NCBI RefSeq assembly: GCF_018446385.1
Contig: NC_056004.1
Span: 33,610,492 to 33,674,491 of the forward strand
Direction of reading: 5' to 3'
Length of the DNA: 64,000 nt
Origin: Zingiber officinale
Lineage: Eukaryota; Streptophyta; Magnoliopsida; Zingiberales; Zingiberaceae
Shown here: piece after piece, positions 56,424 through 64,000 of the stretch
Layout: every line of letters begins with the position of its first letter
How positions within the stretch are numbered: the first letter of the stretch is position 1
The notes under the pieces: generated by a model
What the model saw: only the letters and a program-made list of their open reading frames with translations
Told to the model about the DNA's origin: nothing
Databases searched by the model: none
Made by a program: the position numbers and the translations under genes

Positions 56424-59400
56424 TCACTAAGATATCGAATACCCATGGACCTAGTGTGACCATCATGCGTTCTCTGTGCCAAAGCCTTGGTCAAAGGATC
56501 TGCAATGTTAGCATCGGTCGGTACTCTGCATATCCTCACATCTCCTCTATCGATGATCTCTCGAATGAGATGGAATCGCCGTAGTATGTGTTTGGATCTC
56601 TGATGAGAGCGAGGTTTCTTAGCCTGTGCAATAGCCCCATTGTTATCACAATAGAGGTCTATTGGACTCGCTATACTAGGAATAACACCAAGCTCTGTAA
56701 TGAACTTCCTGATCTAAACAACCTCCTTTGCTGCAGCTGAAGTAGCAATGTACTCGGCCTCTGTTGTAGAATCAGTGACTGTGTCCTGCTTCGAACTCTT
56801 CCAGCTCACAACACCACCATTTAAGCAAAACACATACCCTGACTGTGATCTGTAATCATCCTTATCTGTTTGTAAGCTAGCATCGGTGTAACCCTTTATA
56901 ACAAGCTCTTCATCGCCTCCAAAGATCAAGAAATAATCTTGAGTCCTTCTCAAGTACTTAAGAATATTCTTGACTGCTGTTCAGTGACCTTCACCTAGAT
57001 CTGACTGGTATCTACTCGTCATGCTTAAAGCATATGAGACATTTGGGCGAGTACAAAGCATGACATACATGATAGACCCCATAGCAGATGTATAGGGAAT
57101 CTGATCCATGCGGTCCCTTTCTATCTTAGAAGGGGGACATTGAGTCTTCGAAAGACTTACACCATGTGACATAGGCAAGAATCCCTTCTTGGAATTCTCC
57201 ATGGTAAAACGTTTAAGCACCTTGTCAATGTATGTACTCTGACTTAGACCAAGCAATCTTTTAGATCTATCTCTATAGATCTTAAGGCCTAAAATATAGG
57301 TTGCCTCACCTAAGTCTTTTATTGAAAAATAATTTCCAAGCCAAGTCTTCACTGACTGAAGAGTAGGAATATCATTTCCAATAAGAAGTATGTCATTTAC
57401 ATACAATATGAGAAAGATGACTGTGCTCCCACTAACCTTCTTGTAGACACAAGGTTCATCTTCATTCTTGATGAAACCAAACATTTTGATCGCATCATCG
57501 AATCGAAGATTTCAGCTTCTAGAAGCTTGCTTTAATCCATAAATGGATCTTTGCAACTTACAAACCTTTCCAACATTATTTGGATTTACAAAACCCTCAG
57601 GTTGTGTCATGTACACATCCTCGAGTAGATTTCCGTTAAGAATTACGGTTTTGACATCCATCTGCCAGATCTCATAATCATAGTAAGCTGCAATAGCAAG
57701 TAAAATCCGAATGGACTTAAGTATCGTAACTGGTGAAAAAGTTTCATCATAGTATATACCATGAATTTGCTTGAAACCTTTAGCTACCAATCTACCTTTA
57801 TAGGTATGCTTATGTCCATCCATGTCAGTCTTCACTTTGAAGACCCACTTACACCTAATGGGTTTGATCCCTTTAGGTGGATCAGCCAAAGTCCATACTT
57901 GGTTAGTGTACATGGATTCCATTTCGGATCTCATGACCTCTAGCCATTTCTTAGAATCTGGGCCCTGTACAGCTTCCTGATAAGATGTAGGCTCATCGAG
58001 ACCAATAAGCTCTACATCACCATAGTCAGACAAGAGAAATGAATATCTCTCAGGTTGACGACGGGTCCTATCAGATCTGCATAGAGCATGTGCTACTTGA
58101 ACAGGTCGTTGTTCCACAACTTCTTGTGATACCTATTCGATTTCCATCAAGGCATCGGTGCTAGTTTGTGTATCTTGAATTTCTTCAAGATCGACTTCAC
58201 TCCCACAAGTCTTTCTAGAAATAAATTTTCTTTCTAGAAATACACCAGTTTTGGCAACAAACACCTTGCCTTCTGTGGGATTATAGAAGTAATATCCCTT
58301 TGTTTTCTTAGGATATCCTACAAAGTAGCACTTGTCTGATTTGTGCCCAAGTTTATCTGAGACTTGTCGTCGAACGTAAGCCTCACAACCCCAAATCTTC
58401 ATAAAAGACATCTTGGGACTCTTCCCTATCCATATCGTATATGATGTCTTTATGACGACCTTGGATGGAACTCGGTTAAGTGTGAAAGCGGCCGTCTCTA
58501 GAGCATGCCCCTAGAAGGAAATAGGAAGATCTGTATGACTCATCATCGATCATACCATATCTAATAGAGTACGATTTCTCCTTTCTGATACACCATTCCA
58601 TTGTGGTGTTCCAGGTGGAGTGAGTTGAGATATAATCCCACACTCAACGAGATGGTCATGAAACTCCTGGCTAAGATATTCCCCACCTCGATCTGATCGA
58701 AGCATCTTAATACTCTTACTAAGTTGGTTTTGTACTTCATTCTTGAATTCTTTGAATTTTTTAAAGGATTCTGACTTGTGTCTTATCAGATACACATAGC
58801 CGTATCTACTGAAATCATCAGTGAAGGTAATGAAGTAATAATAGCCTCCTCTAGCTGCTATTCTGAAAGGACCACATACATCTGTATGTATGAGCTCTAA
58901 CAGATCATTAGCCCTTTCGCCGTGTCCACTAAATGGAGTCTTTGTCATCTTGCCTCGAAGACAAGATTAGCATACCTCATATGATTCAAAATCAAATGAG
59001 TCCAAAAGTCCATCCTTATGGAGTTGGGATATGCGACTCTCATTTATGTGACCCAGGCGATAGTGCCAGAGATATGTTTGGTTTAAATCATTAGACTTGA
59101 ACCGTTTGATATTTATGTTATAGATTGGATTTTCAAAGTCTAGAACATAGAGGCCATTTATAAGAGGTGCACTACAATAGAACATATCATTGAAATAAAC
59201 ATAACAACATTTATCCTTTATTACGAATGAAAAACCTTTCTTGTCGAAACAAGAAACATATATGATGTTCTTTGTCAAAGAGGGCACATAACAACACTCT
59301 TCTAGTTCTAAAACAAGCCCAGTGGGCAAAGATAAAGAATATGTTCCTACAGCGACAACAACATCTCTTGCACCATTGCCTACTCGTAGGTCCACTTTGC

Positions 59401-60360
59401 CCTTTGTCAATGCTCTACTGTTTCTCAGCCCATGCACATTAGTACAAATGTGAGATGCACATCCGGTATCTAATACCCAAGGAGAAGAAATAGATAGATT
59501 GACTTCTATAACATATATACCTGAGGCAGAAGTCTCACTTCTCTTCCGTTTCAGCTCCTCCAGGTATACTTTGCAGTTCCTCTTCCAGTGTCCGGTCTCA
59601 CCGCAGTGGAAGCAGCTTCCTTCCTTGGCAACCCCGCCTTTGGGTTTCAGTGCATGAGCCTTACCCTTGCCTTTGGCTTGGGTCTTACCCTTACCTTTAG
59701 GCTTCCACTTGCCTTTGCCCTTAGATACCATCAAAATGGAACTAGGCTTTGTCTTCTTAAGGTTTAGTTCAGCAGTTCTTAACATGCTCAATATCTCAGG
59801 CAGTGGTTTCTCAATTTTGTTCATGTTGTAGTTCATGATGAATTGACTATAACTATCGGGCAAGGACTGCAGAATAAGGTCAGTGGCCAATTCTTGGCCT
59901 AGTGGGAATCCTAACCTTTATAGATTCTCCACATACCCAATCATCTTGAGCACATAGGGCCCTACAGGACTTCCTTCTTGCATTCTGCATTGAAACAGTG
60001 CTTTAGAGATCTCAAATCTCTCATGCCTTGCTTGTCCTTGATATAATTGTCTAAGGTGTTCAACCATATCATAAGCATCCATGTTCTCATGTTGCTTCTG
60101 AAGCTCAGAGTTTATGGTGGCGAGCATAAGTCATGACACATCTAATGCATCATCTTGATGCTTCTTGTAAGCATCCCTATCAGCTCTAGTGGCAGTAGCG
60201 GGGGGTGCCTCAGGAATAGTCTACTCTAGGACGTACAATTTTCGTTCTTGCTTGAGAACTATTATCAAGTTTCTGTACCAGTCCAGGAAGTTAGCTCCAT
60301 TGAGCTTGTCCTTATCAAGGAAAGATTGCAGAGAGAGAGAGTGTTCGACGTATTTGATAA
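56424..60360 (-). pseudogene. C3 copia gag-pol polyprotein with multiple stops
   Basis: One frame throughout, from about 60360 (LDKDKLNGANFLDWYRNLI) to about 56424 (VERMGIR-equivalent RSMGIRYLS). Zinc knuckle CFHCGETGHWKRNC near 59600. Protease site WVLDTGCASHIC intact. Integrase zinc motif (LWHYRLGHIN) and core (HTDVCG, FTDDFSRYGY, NGVSERRN). Reverse transcriptase catalytic loop reads FLILYVNDILLIG, with Asn in place of the second-from-last Asp of YVDD. RNase H includes TDASLQTDKDDYRSQSGYV and DSTTEAEYIATSAAAKEVV. Stops at about 60225, 60133, 59918, 58967, 58550, 58512, 58133, 57512, 56981 and 56714; several replace expected Trp or Arg/Gln codons. Confidence 0.92.
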
Positions 60361-61533
60361 CATGATTATCTACAACAACATAATGGAGAACTTAGTGTAT
60401 CATATATCGATCATTTAATTAGGCCTTTAATTAAATGATGCTCCCACTGAATTGTAAAGCTTGGTAGGAGCAAGTCATGGTTGTGGTTTTACCCACACTA
60501 CTAGCTCCAAATCCAATCGCAATGACATTCATGTGAGACAAGATCCTTATTATACTCATCTTGAGTTAGCTTTGGCCAATCGCCCAAGACTCGTATAGTG
60601 TAGGTAGGCATCTTATACCAATTGCATCAAATGCAACTATTGTATAGCTAGATGAACAATACTATTTGTTCATTTGCTCATCTTATGAAATTCATATTAT
60701 AGCTCATCTTGAGTTAGCTTTGGCTAATCGCCCAAGATTAGTGCAATTTAAATTTCATCTTATGGGATATGCCTTTAAATTCTTAATCTAAGTGAGACAA
60801 CTTTGTTAAGTTGCACCCAAGTTTAATAGTTGGACATCACAATTGTCCCATCGCACTCTAACAAGATAAATTGAGTCACTTTGCTTTGGCAAAACCTGAC
60901 TACAATTGATCGAGCTAGGAGTGAGTATTAAACTTTTGGTAGGCATATTTTAAAAGACCTAATCAATTCAAACTAGACTTGTATCGAATACAATGAAGCA
61001 CACAAGCACACATCACATATATGCATGAATTAAGCGTGACATGGTTATGATCCCCATAAACTACGATCTTCTCAAGCCAATGAGAAGAGCGGTGAGTCAA
61101 CCTAGGTCAAAGCAGCTTCTCTAAGCGCTTCCTTGGTCATCGTGTGTTGTTGTCCTTCCTTCCTTTTCACCCGTCGTCCATTAGACTAACTTATTTCTAA
61201 TTGTGCATTATAAAATATAAAGAAACTCGAGTTACATTCGAGTGTAGTCTAAAATTACAACAAGAATAAAAGGATAAAGACACGACACGCAGACTGTATT
61301 ATGAATTACAACAATCACACACAATCATATTGGGGTTCAAGGATCATAACCATGCACCATGTTATTTATATATTCACAATATACCTACGACATAAATTTA
61401 CTATGATTATAGTAACAAATTATGAGCCGAAACTTATAATTTTGCAAAATCATAATAAATCTATCATGCTTTTCTATATCACATATAAAATTGACAACTT
61501 AGTATATCCCTTCGCAAGTGGCTCTGATACCAC
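60361..61533 (-). other. C3 untranslated leader
   Basis: Non-coding. A direct repeat of CTCATCTTGAGTTAGCTTTG...ATCGCCCAAGA is found at 60555-60590 and about 60713-60737. The primer-binding site is at 61521-61532. Confidence 0.7.
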
Positions 61534-63335
61534 TATAAGGATATAGGTTGCTAAACACGCAAACGCGCAGCGGAAAAACCTATATCCTCCAGAAGATCCA
61601 TGTGAAGGGAAAGAGAAAAATTCCTATCTATACTAAGTTTTCTAACATGATAGTGAATATACCTTTGTAGCATGCTCACAGTCTCCCGACAGTCAGATCT
61701 TAGCACTAACACACGCCCGCGCCTCTATGGCATCCACATGAACAAGGGTTCGTTTGTCTCACAAACTCACTAAGTGGAGATGCCTTCCACCTAAGGTTGT
61801 GCTAGCAACTTATGAAGGAGGATTCGGCCAAGAGAGAAGAGAGGGAGGAGAATGATGATCAAGTGTGAAAAATGAGAGTAAAATTGGCTTAAGTATTTTC
61901 ATTATACTTAATGCTCATTAACTCCATTAATGAGCCTTAATGAGTATTCACTCTTCATTAAGGGTCATTTTGAAACTCCTCATCTCTTCATTTTTTTTTT
62001 TCAATTTCGAAATTTGAATCTAATATTCAAATTGAATTCATAATTCAATGAATACCACCATTTATCATTGAATTCAAAATTCAATGAATATCATCATTAA
62101 ACCTCACTTGAGTCTAACTCAAGTCTAGCCTCACTTGAGTCTAATTCAAATCTAACTCAATCGAGTCTTACTCAATTAATTCTCATGCAATTCAAATTCA
62201 ATGAATCACTATTTCATTAATTTGAATTGACTTTCTCAAGTCTAGTTTGAATTGGACTTAATCCAATAATTAGATTTAATTGAGTCTAACTCAATAAGTC
62301 CAATTCGAATTAGACTTAATCCAATTATTCATCATATGAATACATCTCCAATTTACTTGTTCTTTGTGTGTGACCCAATAGGTTCTCGTAACGTTGGCAA
62401 TGTACCCGAATCAACATTTAGATACATAAGCAATGAGTGGCATCTAGCAAGGCATCATTGCTACCCAAGTGACGAGAAGGTCAAGATCCGACCTAACTTG
62501 TCCGTGGCTATTATCTTTTATGACTTAGTCCCTCTATCCTTAATATCTAGGTTGATCAATGAGTCATAGACTCTGTCATCCTCTTATCAACCTTTGTGTT
62601 TCTTGATCTCTAAGTAGACACACTAAATCAAATAAGCTCAATATCTCATATTGACTCATTTGAGCATGTCCATGCTTTTCTTGTGTCCTACTAATCAAGG
62701 GGCCTACAGATATCACTTCCTTCATATGGAAGGGATAAATCTCATCTACATTACTCACATCCCTCCGCATAATTCATTGCATATCCAGTGATCGACTTTA
62801 TTATCCACCTTGTTACAGGTGACGTTTGCCGATACCAAAGTACACAACTCCTTATGTAGGGAACCGTAGTGACTTCAGGTCCAAGGACTATTCATACCAA
62901 TAGTCACATGAGAATGTTTATGACACTCATATAACGATCCATGAAACATTCTCATGCTGGGTCATTCAGTATATATTCTCTAATATATACTCATGTGTCA
63001 ACCTGATATCTCATATCCATGACTTGTGAGATTAAGTCATCCGTTGACCTACATGTTAATCTCAATGTATTAATATTGTCCTTATATATTAATGCTTGAT
63101 TAGGAATGCTTTAGAGTAGTGTTCTATATATATCTACATATCTCACTATCAACTTAACTAATTGATATGTTGTAGATAAGAACTTACTACTCAACGACAT
63201 TATTATACTTATTCAATCGGCACTGAACTGAAATAAATATAATAACCAACTTTGCCTTTTATTAATAATGATATATGATACAATAATGTGCCCTTTACAA
63301 TCATCTCATAATTGGTACTAGGACTAACGCTAACA
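61534..63335 (-). repeat. 5' LTR of C3
   Basis: Same sequence as the 3' LTR with few substitutions and small indels, for example a short deletion near 61902. Confidence 0.9.
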
Positions 63336-64000
63336 TCTACCTCTGGGTGCAAATTCATTTGTATATTGGATGTCTACCAGGGATATCACCAAGTCCTGCT
63401 CGCCAAAGATGATCAGGAAAAGGCTAGCCTCATAACTGTCAAGGGCACTTATGTTATAATGTTATGCTATTTGGACTAAAGAATGCAGGAACTACCTATT
63501 AACGACTTATGAACAAGGTCTTTTAGAAGCAGATCGGGGGAAATATGGAGGTTTATGTGGCTGACATCCTTATCAAATCCCTCCGAGCAAGTGACCTGTG
63601 TGTGGATGTGGAGGAGACCTGCCAAACTTTAAGGTGATATGGATTAAAGCTCAATCCCAGTAAATGTCTGTTTAGAGCTAGAAGCGGTCAACTCCTGGGA
63701 TATATAGGGATGAAGTGGGGAATTAAAGCCAACCCAAGTAAAGTGTGAGCTCTTCAAGACATGACCCCCTCCCTGGTGTAATCTAAAAGAAGTGCAAAGG
63801 TTGACCGGTTGGATCCAAGCATTGTCTTGCTTCATTGCCCGATCAGCTGACTAGAGTCTGCCTTTCTTCAAGATACTTCACCGGGTGACCAAATTTCAAT
63901 GGGATGCAGATTGCGACAAAGCATTTGAAGAGTTGAAGAATCATCTATCGTCCCTGCCTATATTAGCTAAACTAATACTAGGTGAAACTTTGTGGATTTA
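63336..64000 (+). pseudogene. Gypsy reverse transcriptase, continued, and start of RNase H
   Basis: Begins SGCKFICILDVYQGYHQVLL, then KDDQEKASLIT. The catalytic loop reads VYVADILIKS, with Ala in place of the first Asp of YVDD. It continues with LNPSKCLFRARSGQLLGYI and the RNase H entry FQWDADCDKAFEELKNHL, and runs off the window. Several stops and frameshifts. Confidence 0.85.

Larger units (their letters stand above)
54593..63335 (-). mobile_element. C3: Ty1/copia LTR retrotransposon, full-length but disabled
   Basis: LTRs 54593-56399 (1807 bp) and 61534-63335 (1802 bp), TSD TCTAC at 54588-54592 and 63336-63340. Primer-binding site as GCTCTGATACCA at 61521-61532; polypurine tract TAGTGGGAGAT next to 56400. 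The right LTR starts TATAAGG where the left starts TGTAAGG, so one terminal base has mutated. Gag-pol has many in-frame stops. Confidence 0.94.
49802..64000 (+). mobile_element. Ty3/gypsy (Tat/Retand-like) element, broken, running past the window end
   Basis: Plus-strand order: LTR-like sequence to about 51085, a primer-binding region TTTGACGCCATTTGTGGGA (51099-51117; TTGGCGCC type), gag (from 51148), protease, reverse transcriptase and the start of RNase H at the right edge. Interrupted by S2 (51896-52862) and C3 (54593-63335, TSD TCTAC). Removing C3 rejoins the reverse transcriptase across codons for DQVMDST and SGCKFICILDVYQGYHQ, which confirms the insertion point. Many stops and shifts. 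The left LTR edge is a guess. Confidence 0.8.

Overview
The window looks like nuclear DNA of a flowering plant, probably a monocot. The evidence is one intron-containing, GC-rich ARM-repeat gene in AT-rich surroundings, plant copia and gypsy polyproteins, tRNA-derived SINE-like repeats and a decayed U2 snRNA copy. A ginger-family source is possible from the style of the repeats, but the sequence alone does not prove a species. No bacterial genes, operons or CRISPR arrays are visible. Most of the 64 kb is retrotransposons nested in one another; target-site duplications (TSDs) let the order of insertion be read.

Layout: 0.1-1.3 kb, decayed Harbinger-type ORF1 pseudogene (-); 1.4-1.64 kb, a run of hairpins; 1.86-2.43 kb, 3' fragment of a PP2C phosphatase (-); 2.47-13.55 kb, old Ty1/copia element C1 (-) with gag-only element E1 (+, 3870-10946, TSD AGGAG) inside its reverse transcriptase; 13.55-20.28 kb, the only gene-like island, with the ARM-repeat gene (16834-17976, -), two SINE-like copies, a foldback element and a U2 pseudogene; 20280-43825, one long solo LTR (TSD TCTTA) split by gag-only element H (-, 22136-42905, TSD ACCTC), which itself holds solo LTR S1 (22544-23775, TSD GGTTA), gag-only element E2 (+, 26123-30853, TSD GTTAT) and copia element C2 (-, 30946-40892, TSD CATGA); 44.09-44.68 kb, a TIR element with a 10-bp TSD; 44.7-49.8 kb, repeat-derived sequence with a dimeric tandem array; about 49.8 kb to the window end, a Ty3/gypsy element (+) split by E2-family solo LTR S2 (51896-52862) and copia element C3 (-, 54593-63335, TSD TCTAC).

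The most unusual signal is shared by E1, E2, H and S1. E1, E2 and H keep a gag gene and have no protease, integrase, reverse transcriptase or RNase H. All four have recognisably related leader sequence downstream of the promoter. Immediately upstream of the TATA box each carries a cluster of short palindromes, and the palindrome differs by family: GATCGGTC-n4-GACCGATC in E1, CAGTCGACTG in E2 and H, AAGGCGCCTT in S1. In E1, E2 and H the same family-specific palindrome recurs inside the element, upstream of the 3' LTR. E1 and H also encode an unusual Gag in which the central capsid-like region is missing and two zinc knuckles are present. Every autonomous-type element in the window (C1, C2, C3, gypsy) is visibly disabled.
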